64,000 nucleotides of DNA from an uncultured bacterium (GCA_937981985.1 CALJNB010000002.1:41420-105419), one strand, 5' to 3'. Shown: positions 1-8,823, counted from the stretch's first letter. Numbers and translations are program-made. Notes: generated by a model from the sequence alone, not told the origin.

Positions 1-1
1 G

Positions 2-517
2 GTTATTCTCGCAACCGAAGAAGGCTTAAAGAAGCTAGGCAAGACGCCTGCAGATTGCATCGAAGTCTTATCATACGGTCATGCGACTGCGGCTCTTGGT
101 AGAGTTAACGATTATACGGCTTTCGATAACGGTCGAGCTTCAATTACAGAAGCCTACAATGATGCTGGGATTTCGGCGTCTGACATTCAAGTTGCTGAGG
201 TTCATGATTGTTTTAACATCGCTGAAATTCTCATGTACGAAGCAATGGGACTCGCAGATGCTGGAAAAGGTGCGTTCTTCGCTAAAGAAGGGCATTCGTC
301 TCTGACAGGTAAAACACCTGTTAATACAGGCGGTGGTCTTATGGCGTTTGGGCATCCTGTTGGCGCTACAGGTGTTAAACAACTACTTGAAATCTACCGA
401 CAAATGAAAGGTCTATGTGGCGACTATCAACTCGCTTCAATTCCTACGACTGGCTTTACATCCAATATGGGCGGAGACGATCGAACAACCGTGAGCTTGG
501 CGCTAAGGAATCTGTAA
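2..517 (+). CDS. SCP2-type thiolase (acetyl-CoA acetyltransferase-like), C-terminal part
   Basis: The frame is open from the left edge, so only about the last 170 residues are present. Thiolases condense or cleave acyl-CoA thioesters. What is visible is the C-terminal half of the SCP2-type subfamily: VHDCFNIAEILMYEAMG, which carries the HDCF motif of this group, and GGGLMAFGHPVGATG, the Gly-rich loop with the catalytic GHPVGATG His. These proteins are often lipid or CoA-thioester enzymes of uncertain substrate. The stop lies 4 bases before the next gene, a lipid-type reductase, so the two are probably co-transcribed. The nucleophilic Cys lies outside the window, so activity cannot be judged. 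Confidence 0.9.
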   Translation, partial: VILATEEGLKKLGKTPADCIEVLSYGHATAALGRVNDYTAFDNGRASITEAYNDAGISASDIQVAEVHDCFNIAEILMYEAMGLADAGKGAFFAKEGHSSLTGKTPVNTGGGLMAFGHPVGATGVKQLLEIYRQMKGLCGDYQLASIPTTGFTSNMGGDDRTTVSLALRNL

Positions 518-521
518 ACCT

Positions 522-1343
522 ATGAATTGGTATAACGGAAAGAAAATTTTTATCACTGGAGGTTCTTCAGGGATAGGAAAATCGATGGCGATACTAGCGG
601 CGAGTTACGGAGCCGATGTGGCTATCGTAGCGCGTGGTCAATCTCGGCTAGACGAAACGCTTGAAGAACTGAAGGCGATCGGAAAGGGAAAATATTTCGC
701 TTATAGTCTCGATATCTCTGATGAAGTTAAAGTCGCAGAGGTCGCCAAAATGGCGCTTCGAGATTTAGGCGGACTAGATGTTTTAGTGAATAACGCTGGT
801 GTTGCCGAGCCGGGCTATGTTCAAGAATTAGGAAGTGACGTTTTTGATTCAATGATGAATATAAATTACTTCGGGACGGTCCATATCACCCGTGCTTTTC
901 TCCCGTTTCTCACTGAACAACGTTCGGGACATATCTGTAATGTTTCGTCTGTTGTCGGGTTTATGGGAGTGTATGGATACACTGCATACGGTGCGAGTAA
1001 ATTCGCGGTAACGGGCTTTTCTGAATGTCTTCGCCAGGAATTGATTGCGCATAATGTCGAAGTGTCCGTTGTTTATCCACCTGATACCGACACGCCTCAA
1101 TGGCATGCTGAAAATGAAGTGAAACCCGGAGAAACCAAAATGCTGTCGGGTACGATAAAAGTCATGTTACCTGACGACGTTGCTCAGATAATGCTTTCCG
1201 GGATCGCCAGCGGAAAGAAGCATATCGTCCCCGGATTCAAATCAAAGTTAATTTACTTTGCCAACCAACACGCCCCATCTGTTGTTCGCTTTTTCATTGA
1301 CTCGGATTTGAAAAAGTATCAACGCCAAACGTCAAGTCTCTGA
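522..1343 (+). CDS. 3-ketodihydrosphingosine reductase-like SDR
   Basis: A short-chain dehydrogenase/reductase of 273 residues. The N-terminal Rossmann motif is TGGSSGIGKS (about residues 12-21), NNAG follows near residue 90, and the catalytic Tyr-Lys pair is in YGASK (about residues 155-159). After the active site comes VVYPPDTDTP, a signature of the KDSR/FVT1 branch, which reduces 3-ketosphinganine to sphinganine with NADPH. The hydrophobic C-terminus could touch the membrane. The thiolase 4 bases upstream fits a lipid operon, but no serine palmitoyltransferase is in the window. Sphingolipid function is inferred from the motif; a generic ketoreductase remains possible. Confidence 0.8.
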   Translation: MNWYNGKKIFITGGSSGIGKSMAILAASYGADVAIVARGQSRLDETLEELKAIGKGKYFAYSLDISDEVKVAEVAKMALRDLGGLDVLVNNAGVAEPGYVQELGSDVFDSMMNINYFGTVHITRAFLPFLTEQRSGHICNVSSVVGFMGVYGYTAYGASKFAVTGFSECLRQELIAHNVEVSVVYPPDTDTPQWHAENEVKPGETKMLSGTIKVMLPDDVAQIMLSGIASGKKHIVPGFKSKLIYFANQHAPSVVRFFIDSDLKKYQRQTSSL

Positions 1344-1447
1344 CATTGAACGAAAAATCGATAATTTTTTGACGCATTATTTTTCAATAATGTTGAACCT
1401 TGGCCTATTGCGCCCATAACTGCGTCAATATCGCTTTTTAGAAGTGT

Positions 1448-1463
1448 TGGCACTAACTTTGTA
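1448..1463 (+). promoter_or_regulatory. Putative sigma-54 promoter of the SNase-like gene
   Basis: TGGCAC, five bases, then TTGTA. The -24 element is perfect (TTGGCAC from 1447); the -12 element differs from TTGCA at one base (T for C). The expected transcription start near 1474 lies downstream of the GTG at 1472 but upstream of the TTG at 1496, which supports the latter as the start codon. Confidence 0.45.
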
Positions 1464-1495
1464 TTAAGGAAGTGAAACACCAACACGGAGCCACG

Positions 1496-1903
1496 TTGAA
1501 GTACCTAATCGCCATACTTTTCTTTTTTTCTGCTCAAACTGCGTCCTCCTCTTTTGCCGACGATCTTGATTTAGCCGATAAAACGGAACTTAAAATCGTC
1601 AAAGTAGAAAAACATGTTCTTAGCGGAATATTAGACGGAAAAGAAATTAAAGTACGGCTTTTAGGACTTACGTGTGAATCGAAAAAATCCACGAAAACGT
1701 TAAGCAAAATGTTGGTAGGTGAAAAGGTCGTTCTTAGATCGGACAGTAACTTCCTTCCGATCCTAAAAGATACGAGAAACCGTTTCGTAGCCTATGTGGA
1801 TCACGAGGGAGCTGACCTTGGAACGCGTCTCGTCGATAAGGGAATATGTATCGGTGCTGGTGATCGACCTCACCCCAAAAAGGCAGAATACGCTCTAAAA
1901 TAG
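1496..1903 (+). CDS. Secreted SNase-like (thermonuclease-fold) protein
   Basis: About 135 residues. I prefer TTG at 1496 because GGAG sits 5 bases upstream (1487-1490) and the protein then begins directly with a signal peptide ending near SSSFADD; a longer GTG start at 1472 has poor spacing. The mature part resembles the staphylococcal nuclease OB-fold: VRLLGLTCE matches the VRLIGIDAPE strand and AYVDHEGADLGTRLVDKG matches the C-terminal strand-helix. The Arg and Glu residues needed for nuclease activity are not all evident, so it may be a non-catalytic binding domain. It stands alone between the lipid genes and a convergent cold-shock gene. Confidence 0.7.
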   Translation: MKYLIAILFFFSAQTASSSFADDLDLADKTELKIVKVEKHVLSGILDGKEIKVRLLGLTCESKKSTKTLSKMLVGEKVVLRSDSNFLPILKDTRNRFVAYVDHEGADLGTRLVDKGICIGAGDRPHPKKAEYALK

Positions 1904-1925
1904 AAGGTTTTTGTCAACCAGGGAA

Positions 1926-2180
1926 TTAGTTAATCAATGATTTTTCGAGATCGATTTCCGCGTCCATCGCTTCTGAATCGTCGTCGCGAACGACGTTTTC
2001 CGCATGCAGACCTTTTGGACCTTGGTGTAATTCGAATCTGACAGCTTCACCTTGACGAAGTGTCTTAAATCCCTCGCCTTTTATTTGTGAGTAATGAACA
2101 AAAATATCCTGTTCGGATCCATCATCAATAAATCCAAAACCTTTGGCGTTATTAAACCACTTTACTGAGCCTTCAATCAT
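1926..2180 (-). CDS. csp: Cold-shock domain protein
   Basis: An 84-residue single-stranded nucleic-acid-binding protein of the CspA family. It has the RNP1 motif KGFGFI and the RNP2 motif DIFVHYS in a five-strand OB-fold, opening with [14 protein letters not shown]. CspA is normally about 70 residues; here an acidic tail ([16 protein letters not shown]) extends it. A strong AGGAGG lies 5 bases before the ATG. The gene converges on the SNase-like gene with 22 bases between stops, and no terminator is obvious there. Confidence 0.95.
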   Translation of the reverse strand: MIEGSVKWFNNAKGFGFIDDGSEQDIFVHYSQIKGEGFKTLRQGEAVRFELHQGPKGLHAENVVRDDDSEAMDAEIDLEKSLIN

Positions 2181-2233
2181 AAGTCCTCCTAATGTAGGTC
2201 GTTTTATGGTCCCACATGAAAATATTGACGCTC

Positions 2234-2262
2234 ATAAAAGGGAATTTTAGGGAGTGGGTCAA
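2234..2262 (-). promoter_or_regulatory. Sigma-70 promoter of the cold-shock gene
   Basis: On the minus strand, TTGACC (2257-2262), a 17-base spacer and TTTTAT (2234-2239). This leaves a leader of about 45 bases before the start codon, shorter than the long thermosensing leader of E. coli cspA. Confidence 0.5.
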
Positions 2263-2352
2263 GCTCTAGATATTCTTATTTTTTGCGAAAAGGATTACAG
2301 GCTCACTGGAACTGATTTGATTCGCTCCGGGCTGTTTAGGAAGGAAGGACTG

Positions 2353-3135
2353 CTATTTTATCTTCTCTTCGTACCGTCGAATAATGGCGTCAACGCGGGT
2401 TGAGTAGTTCGATTCGGGGAATAATCGTTGGTATTCTTTATACGCTTGGATCGCTTCTGAATATTTTTTCTGAGCACCCAAGCATTGTGCCTTCGTGTAG
2501 TGCGACATTGCAAATTTCGGGAAGGAGGTTGAAACTTGATTATATTTTTCTATTGCTTTATCGAAATTGCCTTGCATTTGATGAACCATTCCGAGTCCGT
2601 GTAGGGCTGCTGGATCGTTAGGCGCCTTCCCTTTAAGAAACTCGTAAGTCTCATTGGCGTCATCCCATTGGCGGAGGAAAACGTAGGCTGCGCCCAAATT
2701 GGTAATCATATCAACATAAATTTCGCCTTCAGTCACGTACACTAAACCTGCACGGTAAGCGTTCACAGCATCTTGATATAGGCCGCGTTCTTGGTAGAGA
2801 TTTCCGAGGTTAAAATAGACAATCGATTCTTTCTCTCCGCCATTGGTAAGCGCTTCGGAGAAAGAATTCAGGGCAGCGTTAAAATCACCCGTTTGGATTT
2901 CAGCGATTCCTCGATTTAGAAATAGGTCCCATCGAGCCTCTAAGTTGTCGGCCGTTTTATAGACAGCAATAGCTTTTTCCCACTCTTTAGCTTCCAGATG
3001 CGCGTTTCCCTTCACAAAAAGTTCTTGCGCGGATTGCGAATTGGATTCTTCCTTAACCTCTTGTACAACGGGTTTAGGCGTTTTGGAGCAACCAACGAAA
3101 AAGCCGGCGATAATAAATATGATGAGAATTTTCAT
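2353..3135 (-). CDS. TPR-repeat lipoprotein
   Basis: About 260 residues. The start is ATG at 3135, which gives a lipoprotein signal peptide MKILIIFIIAGFFVGC with the lipobox Cys at residue 16; AAAGGAAG precedes it by about 5 bases. The body is a string of about six TPR units (for example YFNLGNLYQERGLYQDAVNAYRAGL and ALHGLGMVHQMQGNFDKAIEKYNQV positions), so it should be a periplasmic or outer-membrane scaffold for protein contacts. The start codon overlaps that of the divergent lipoprotein in a shared CATG, so each gene's ribosome site lies inside the other's coding region. The partner protein is unknown. Confidence 0.8.
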   Translation of the reverse strand: MKILIIFIIAGFFVGCSKTPKPVVQEVKEESNSQSAQELFVKGNAHLEAKEWEKAIAVYKTADNLEARWDLFLNRGIAEIQTGDFNAALNSFSEALTNGGEKESIVYFNLGNLYQERGLYQDAVNAYRAGLVYVTEGEIYVDMITNLGAAYVFLRQWDDANETYEFLKGKAPNDPAALHGLGMVHQMQGNFDKAIEKYNQVSTSFPKFAMSHYTKAQCLGAQKKYSEAIQAYKEYQRLFPESNYSTRVDAIIRRYEEKIK

Positions 3136-3577
3136 GTCTTCCTTTAAATCGAAATATCTTCGAATAACCATTTTTCTACTTCTACCCTGTTTATACATTT
3201 CCTTACAAGGATGTCACCAAAACGATGTAAAGAAGGACACCTCGAAAATTCAACAAAAGCCGGCTCCAAATCGCCTAATGCAAGCGATTCTTGACGAATT
3301 TTCCGAACAAAAGATATCCATTTATTTAAGAGATGATGAAAAATTTTTGGTCGTGGGCGACTATAGCGCGATCGGTACCGAGATTCGACAGCGTTACATC
3401 GCGAAGGTCATGAAGAGCCCACGTGGACTATTTTTCAAAATCCGCTCGATTTATGAACGAATGGATCGCCGAGAAACACCTCCGGTTTGGGTCGAGGTAA
3501 CAGGTGAAGCAACGCTTAAAAAAGCGTACTACGAGGAGCAAAAGCTCGGCAACGCTATCCGGGTTAGATTCAAGTAA
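3134..3577 (+). CDS. Small lipoprotein, function unknown
   Basis: About 147 residues starting at ATG 3134. The first 25 residues form a signal peptide with a lipobox ending LQGC, followed by a charged, Lys/Gln-rich stretch and an alpha/beta domain (KISIYLRDDEKFLVVGDY) that I do not recognise. The upstream open frame to 3041 is antisense to the TPR gene and lacks signal-peptide character, so the inner ATG is chosen. Its ATG and the ATG of the minus-strand TPR lipoprotein share the bases CATG. The lipid anchor supports a real gene; the function is not evident. Confidence 0.65.
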   Translation: MSSFKSKYLRITIFLLLPCLYISLQGCHQNDVKKDTSKIQQKPAPNRLMQAILDEFSEQKISIYLRDDEKFLVVGDYSAIGTEIRQRYIAKVMKSPRGLFFKIRSIYERMDRRETPPVWVEVTGEATLKKAYYEEQKLGNAIRVRFK

Positions 3578-3675
3578 TGTCGAGGAATCTTGTTTCTAAG
3601 GTTGAGAATTGACGACTAATCTAACTTTTCGAATTTATCTGGGAATTTAAGGTTCTCTCGGTTATAGCTCCTGTC

Positions 3676-5259
3676 ATGGTTAGCGAAACTCACGATATTG
3701 TTCTTGCGACTTTAAACGCAAAATTCATTCACTCGGCGTTCGGTCTCCGATATCTGCATGCTAATTTGGGTGATCTTAGGGACCGATCTACGATTATCGA
3801 ATTTACGATTCATCAGCGACCACTCGATATCGTTGAAACTCTGCTCAGTCAAAGCCCTAAGATTGTCGGATTAGGAGTTTATATTTGGAATGTGGTGGAA
3901 ACGACCCGCGTTATCTCACTGTTGAAAAAGATTGCTCCTGAGGTCGTAGTCATCATCGGCGGTCCTGAGGTTTCCTATGAATTAGACGATCAGCGGATCG
4001 TCCATTTAACCGACCACGTTATTTGCGGGGAGGGTGAATCGCAATTGGCCCGGCTATGTAGCGATATACTAAGCGGTTCGGTGCCTCCTCAAAAAATATT
4101 CCCGTCGATTCCTGTGGATATTGAGACGCTCGAGTCCCCTTATTCGTTTTATTCGGACGAAGATATTGAAAATCGAATCATCTATGTTGAAGCATCTCGA
4201 GGGTGTCCGTTTCGATGCGAGTTTTGTCTTTCGGCTCTTGCTAAGTCCGTTCGTCAATTTGAGTTGGACTCTTTCCTTGAAAAAATGGATGACCTCGGCA
4301 AACGCGGCGTGCGTCATTTTAAGTTCGTCGACCGAACTTTCAATCTAAAATTGGACATCACACTGAAGATACTGGCGTTTTTTCGGGAGCGCGTTGATCA
4401 GGGTTACGTCGCCCATTTCGAGCTGGTTCCCGATCGCCTGCCTGAAGAACTTCGTGAGGTTATTGCGGACTTCCCCCCGGCAACGCTTCAGTTTGAAGTG
4501 GGGATCCAAACATTTAATCCCGCAATTTCAAAACTCATCAGTCGTCGTCAAAATTACGAAAAGCTTGAGGATAATTTTGCGTTCTTACGTGACCATACCC
4601 ATGTTCATGTCCATGCAGATCTCATAGCTGGGTTACCAGGTGAGGACCTCGTATCGTTTGCGAAGGGCTTTAATCGTCTCGTCGAACTTCGGCCTCAAGA
4701 AATCCAGCTAGGGATCTTAAAACGCCTGCGTGGGACACCGATTATTCGTCATACCGAAACGTACGAAATGGTATTTAGCGAGTACCCCCCCTATGAGGTG
4801 CTCTCTACGAAAGACGTGCCGTTTCCAGAAATGCAAATCATGAAACGTTTTGCGCGTTTTTGGGATCTGATTGGTAATTCTGGAAACTTTATTGGGGCGT
4901 TAAAATATATATTGTCTGACGATCCTTTTGATTCCTTCATGGTCTTTTCGGCGTGGCTTTTTGAGCAAACTGGAACGACATATAAAATTTCGTTAGCCCG
5001 CCTTGTTGGATTTGTGCTCGATTACTTGATATTACAGGGTTTCGATGGTCACGAAGTAGCTCAGGTTTTGGCTGAAGACTTTAGGCGTCCGGGGCGGAGG
5101 AAGATTCCAAAATATCTTCATCCTTGGATTGATAAATCTGAATGGTCAGTCAAACAAGACGACAAAAAGACGTCTGAACGTTTTTCGCGACAGGAACGTT
5201 TTGCTGAAAATGCGGATACTTCGATCAAAGACTCACTAATTGCGAAACCCCACTCTTAG
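3676..5259 (+). CDS. B12-binding-domain radical SAM protein with DUF4080-like C-terminus
   Basis: A 527-residue protein. Residues about 10-130 form a cobalamin-binding-type Rossmann domain (VGLGVYIWN, then VVIIGGPEVSYE and CGEGE). The radical SAM core opens with the cluster motif GCPFRCEFC near residue 180 and continues with a TIM-barrel pattern, FEVGIQTFNP and DLIAGLPGED being typical. The C-terminal region matches what I know as DUF4080 in such proteins. The family uses a 4Fe-4S cluster to cleave S-adenosylmethionine, and many members methylate unactivated carbons; the substrate here is unknown. No peptide or antibiotic genes adjoin it, so a housekeeping or tRNA/lipid modification role is as likely as any. 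Confidence 0.85.
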   Translation: MVSETHDIVLATLNAKFIHSAFGLRYLHANLGDLRDRSTIIEFTIHQRPLDIVETLLSQSPKIVGLGVYIWNVVETTRVISLLKKIAPEVVVIIGGPEVSYELDDQRIVHLTDHVICGEGESQLARLCSDILSGSVPPQKIFPSIPVDIETLESPYSFYSDEDIENRIIYVEASRGCPFRCEFCLSALAKSVRQFELDSFLEKMDDLGKRGVRHFKFVDRTFNLKLDITLKILAFFRERVDQGYVAHFELVPDRLPEELREVIADFPPATLQFEVGIQTFNPAISKLISRRQNYEKLEDNFAFLRDHTHVHVHADLIAGLPGEDLVSFAKGFNRLVELRPQEIQLGILKRLRGTPIIRHTETYEMVFSEYPPYEVLSTKDVPFPEMQIMKRFARFWDLIGNSGNFIGALKYILSDDPFDSFMVFSAWLFEQTGTTYKISLARLVGFVLDYLILQGFDGHEVAQVLAEDFRRPGRRKIPKYLHPWIDKSEWSVKQDDKKTSERFSRQERFAENADTSIKDSLIAKPHS

Positions 5260-5310
5260 ACTTGTCCTGATGAGTATGTTACAGATCGCCATAACAATAC
5301 GGACGCTTCC

Positions 5311-6567
5311 ATGAAAAAATATATTTTAATTTCGATTATTCCCTTCTTTTTTAGTTGTTCTGACGATTCTAAAAAGATTGACGTAGACACCACGATGGAT
5401 GTTGGGGTTGATGCTCGTCATGACGGTTCAACGGATCTTGGAAGCCCCCAAACCGATATGGCTGTGATGCCTAAAGGCGACGTCGGATCGGATCTTGTCC
5501 CGAACGAAGAGGATATGGGTACAAACGAGACCTCAATTTTTGAATCTGGGCCTCACAATATTGGTTATCGTTCGTGGAATTTTGAATACGATACAAAGGG
5601 TAATGACACTCGAACACTTCGACTATCCGTATGGTACCCAACCTCGGATACAGAAGGGACGTCCGGGCGCTATTTCGGTCTTGTAAATCGGCCCGAAATA
5701 TTTGCTAATGCAACCATTCTTGACGGTACTTTTCCTGTCGTCGTTTTCTCACACGGAAATTCTGGGGTCGGAGAGCAATCCTATTTCTTCACCGAGTTCC
5801 TAACAAGTCATGGATTTGTAGTTGTTGCGCCGGATCATACAGGAAATACTTTTCAGGACGATAGTGCTGGTTTGGCCGAGGTTGCTGCATTCCGTCCTCA
5901 AGATGTCAGCGCAGTAATCGATGAGATACAAAATCTACCCACAGACGATCCTCTTTTTGGTAAACTTACCGACAAAATAGCGATGTCAGGACATTCATTT
6001 GGTGGCTATACAACGCTTGCAGCCTCGGGCGCGACTTTTAATGTTGAAGGGTTTGTTACCGCCTGTGAAAGCAATCAGCCACCGGCAGGAGATTTATGCG
6101 CATTTTTCGAAAGCGGAGGCGCTGATCTGTTCGATGCCGGATTTCTTGACCCGCGAATAAAAGCCGCGATTCCCTTGGCCCCTGTTGGTGCAGATTTTTT
6201 TGGTATGGGGGTGAGCTCAATTCGTATTCCGACGCTGATGATAACAGCAGGCCAAGATAGAACTTTGCCTAACGAGAGGGAAGGCGATCCATTGTGGGAA
6301 CAATTCACGGCGCCAGCAACGCGCGTAGATATCTTGAAAGCGGGTCACTTTAGCTTTTCCAATATATGTCAGATCGCAGGTGCAAATCCGAATGTCCAAA
6401 ACGACGGTTGCGGTAGCGATTTTATTCCGGTGAATGAGGCGTTTGTTATCATCAATGCATATTCAGTCGCTTTTTTGAAAAAGAATTTGTTGGGTGAAAC
6501 GCGATATGACGATTTTCTGTCGGCATCTGGTGAATTTGCAAACGATATTATTCTATCTGAGAAATAG
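5311..6567 (+). CDS. Alpha/beta-hydrolase lipoprotein (PAF-acetylhydrolase/chlorophyllase-like)
   Basis: A 418-residue lipoprotein: signal peptide MKKYILISIIPFFFSC, then an Asp-rich linker to about residue 80. The hydrolase domain has the oxyanion-hole region PVVVFSHGNSG, the nucleophile elbow GHSFGG (catalytic Ser) and a late His in AGHFSF; the acid is probably the Asp in ITAGQDRTLP. The pattern fits esterases of the PAF-acetylhydrolase/dienelactone hydrolase group. It is followed after 11 bases by another lipoprotein, probably in one transcript. The substrate is unknown; an extracellular lipid or polyester is plausible. Confidence 0.8.
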   Translation: MKKYILISIIPFFFSCSDDSKKIDVDTTMDVGVDARHDGSTDLGSPQTDMAVMPKGDVGSDLVPNEEDMGTNETSIFESGPHNIGYRSWNFEYDTKGNDTRTLRLSVWYPTSDTEGTSGRYFGLVNRPEIFANATILDGTFPVVVFSHGNSGVGEQSYFFTEFLTSHGFVVVAPDHTGNTFQDDSAGLAEVAAFRPQDVSAVIDEIQNLPTDDPLFGKLTDKIAMSGHSFGGYTTLAASGATFNVEGFVTACESNQPPAGDLCAFFESGGADLFDAGFLDPRIKAAIPLAPVGADFFGMGVSSIRIPTLMITAGQDRTLPNEREGDPLWEQFTAPATRVDILKAGHFSFSNICQIAGANPNVQNDGCGSDFIPVNEAFVIINAYSVAFLKKNLLGETRYDDFLSASGEFANDIILSEK

Positions 6568-6578
6568 TCGGAGACATT

Positions 6579-7391
6579 ATGTTTGGTCGTATCCTAATCG
6601 TTTCCGTCTTTCTCTTTTCTTCGTGTTCTGACGATCCAGTCGCACCGATTTGTGGCTCAGGCAAACTTTTCGAAGATGGCGATGAACAAGTGTGTTTGTT
6701 TACTAATCCCGTCGCAGGGTTAACCTGTCCGGCCGCATTTCCGGAGCAGGTTCCATTTTCTGATGGTGCTATCGTTTGTTCACCAACCTCTGAGGTCCCT
6801 GGGGGGTTGGTTCGGAAGTTACAAACCCAAGGGTATGTGCCACGAGACGAGCCACTGAAGAATAATGGCAATAGAAACAATGCGAAGAATAATACCAATA
6901 ACGGAACGACGAATAACGGCGCGACGAATAACGGTATGGCGACACCCATACCTATTCAGTTTCGTCTAAAGCATACCGTCGATACTCCCGAGACCTTTTA
7001 TTATCAAAAACGAGATCGGCAAAATGCGGTTGGCTGGGTTGAAGTTCGCAGAGAAGGAAAGCGCCTCCTCATATCACCACCGTGCGGTGTTCCAGAATGT
7101 GGAAAGGATAACGCGTTGTCTTGCCTGCCACCGGAAACTTCACTGTTTTTAGATCAACAACTATCCAATGAAATCGTCTACGATTGGGACGGTTTCTCGT
7201 ACCAGGAACAAGAGGGATGTGTAACGAAGGTAGTTCCTGATAAGACCGGAATTTGGGAAGCACAGTTTTGTATTGCACCTAGCGTGGTTGAGATGGATGG
7301 CGGCGGTACGGTTCTCAACGGTGAAGTGAAATGTGTCATTGAGGCTTTCGTACCCGGCATGCGTCGCGAAATCATATCAGATTTCGAGTAA
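6579..7391 (+). CDS. Lipoprotein with Asn-rich linker, function unknown
   Basis: A 270-residue protein with signal peptide MFGRILIVSVFLFSSC and CGGAGAC upstream as ribosome site. A Cys-containing N-terminal domain (about 20-75) is followed by a low-complexity linker of repeated NNG and TNNG units (about 93-120) and a Cys-rich C-terminal domain (for example CGVPECGKDNALSCLPP). Asn-rich linkers between lipid anchor and domain are common in surface lipoproteins of myxococcal and bradymonad genomes. It lies 11 bases after the hydrolase gene and converges on the sigma-54 activator. I do not recognise the folded domains. Confidence 0.75.
   Translation: MFGRILIVSVFLFSSCSDDPVAPICGSGKLFEDGDEQVCLFTNPVAGLTCPAAFPEQVPFSDGAIVCSPTSEVPGGLVRKLQTQGYVPRDEPLKNNGNRNNAKNNTNNGTTNNGATNNGMATPIPIQFRLKHTVDTPETFYYQKRDRQNAVGWVEVRREGKRLLISPPCGVPECGKDNALSCLPPETSLFLDQQLSNEIVYDWDGFSYQEQEGCVTKVVPDKTGIWEAQFCIAPSVVEMDGGGTVLNGEVKCVIEAFVPGMRREIISDFE
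6897..6941 (+). repeat. 15-bp tandem repeat, three units
   Basis: AATAACGG followed by seven variable bases repeats three times at 6897, 6912 and 6927. It encodes the NNG linker of the lipoprotein. The units are in frame, so copy-number change would lengthen or shorten the linker without a frameshift. Confidence 0.8.
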
Positions 7392-7398
7392 ATCCGTT

Positions 7399-8823
7399 TC
7401 ACGAACTCTCTTCAAAACCCTGGGCGAGATACTTTGCTGCAGTTCGTCGATCAACATCCATAAGCCTCGCGATCTCGCTTGTACGTAATCCTCGAGAAGA
7501 TAATTTCATAGCATGCTGTATGAGGAGCTGTTTGGCCGTGATCTCCAAATTCGATGCGTCTGGTTTAGAGCTTTCCTTGTCGTAGGTTCCGGAAACCAAA
7601 ACTCGTCGCACGAATTGTTCCAACTCCCGAATGTTTCCGGGCCAACCGTAATCTTGAAATTTTTGGGAAATGGTGAGCAACTCGTTCAGTGTTTCTGGAT
7701 CCGGTCGACCCAACACTTGCGGAACGATCGAGCTCAGAAGTTCTTTTAATTCCGTCGGATTCTCAGCGATACGAGTTCGTAGCGACGGTATTTCTATTAT
7801 TACACTTGTGACTCGGTAGTAAAAATCTTTACGAAATTGACCGTTTTGCAGGTCTTCGTGTTTAATATTAGTCGCAGCGATTACCCTTCCATCGAATCTC
7901 TTCTTTTCGTGTCCGCCTACCGGGGAAAAATAACGCTCTTGTAAGACGCGCAATAACTTAACTTGAACTTCGCTTTGTAATTCTCCGATCTCATCTAAGA
8001 AAATGGTTCCGTGAGGCCGACACCGTTCAAACAGGCCTACCCCTTCGTCTACAGCTCCGGTGAACGCACCACGTTTGTGGCCAAATAGCGCGGATTCAAT
8101 AAGAGTTGGCGTATACTCACTCAGGTTTGCGGCAATGAAGGATTGCGTGAAAGCCCACGCGAAACGCTGGTTTTCTCTCTCAAAGGGAATCCAGCCGCAT
8201 TGCCCGATAATCATCGCTACCACACCTTTGCCGGTTCCGGTTTCTCCTAATAGCAAAGTCGAGAAATCTTCCATTTGCGACCACATCCCCGCAACGTACC
8301 TACGCAGATCGTAAGTGAAGATCGATTGCCACACCTCCTTCCTCAGTTTTTGGCTCGCCGGTGAGGTTCCGTTAAGCTTGGTCGATATTAAAAAGTAGGC
8401 TCGTCGAATTTGGAACATGAAGGAAAAGTAGCGAAGTGTCTCTTCTTCGGTGAATCCGATTTTCTCCAATCTTATCAAGACCTTTTCGGCAAAGGGGATT
8501 TTCAGACTTTTTTCGGGCTCTTGAATCTGGGCTTTTACGATTTTATCGAACTCTGGACCAAAGAGGTGAAATAACTCGAACATGACCGCGGCTCTAATAA
8601 GTCTCCGATCGATATTTTCGAATTCGTTTATGTTGAAGCTCTTTAAAGACTTTAGCTCTCGTTTTATCGTCTCGTTAACGTCTTCTACTAACGCTGGCCA
8701 TGCTTTCGTGGAATCTACGATAGTACGATCAAGGTCCTCCCTCGCTTGTGAAAATGGGTTCGCATAGGCGGCGTCGGAAATGTTTTTAAAGAGATTACGT
8801 GTTTCGCTTAATAATTTTTTCAT
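7399..8823 (-). CDS. Sigma-54-dependent transcriptional activator (NtrC-type AAA+)
   Basis: A 474-residue enhancer-binding protein. The central AAA+ domain has Walker A GETGTGKG (193-200), the sigma-54 contact loop GAFTGA (252-257), Walker B IFLDEIGE (274-281) and the arginine-finger region FRKDFYYR. The C-terminus has a FIS-like helix-turn-helix (LRTSEIARLMDVDRRTAAKYL). The first 180 residues are helical and lack a recognisable receiver, PAS or GAF domain, so the signal it senses is unclear. Its target is not proven, but two -24/-12 sites occur in this window (1448 and 28122). It converges on the preceding lipoprotein with 7 bases between stops. Confidence 0.92.
   Translation of the reverse strand: MKKLLSETRNLFKNISDAAYANPFSQAREDLDRTIVDSTKAWPALVEDVNETIKRELKSLKSFNINEFENIDRRLIRAAVMFELFHLFGPEFDKIVKAQIQEPEKSLKIPFAEKVLIRLEKIGFTEEETLRYFSFMFQIRRAYFLISTKLNGTSPASQKLRKEVWQSIFTYDLRRYVAGMWSQMEDFSTLLLGETGTGKGVVAMIIGQCGWIPFERENQRFAWAFTQSFIAANLSEYTPTLIESALFGHKRGAFTGAVDEGVGLFERCRPHGTIFLDEIGELQSEVQVKLLRVLQERYFSPVGGHEKKRFDGRVIAATNIKHEDLQNGQFRKDFYYRVTSVIIEIPSLRTRIAENPTELKELLSSIVPQVLGRPDPETLNELLTISQKFQDYGWPGNIRELEQFVRRVLVSGTYDKESSKPDASNLEITAKQLLIQHAMKLSSRGLRTSEIARLMDVDRRTAAKYLAQGFEESS

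Noticed and set aside
6897..6941. CRISPR-like short repeats
   Set aside because: The 15-bp units are in-frame coding repeats of an Asn-rich linker, without spacers.
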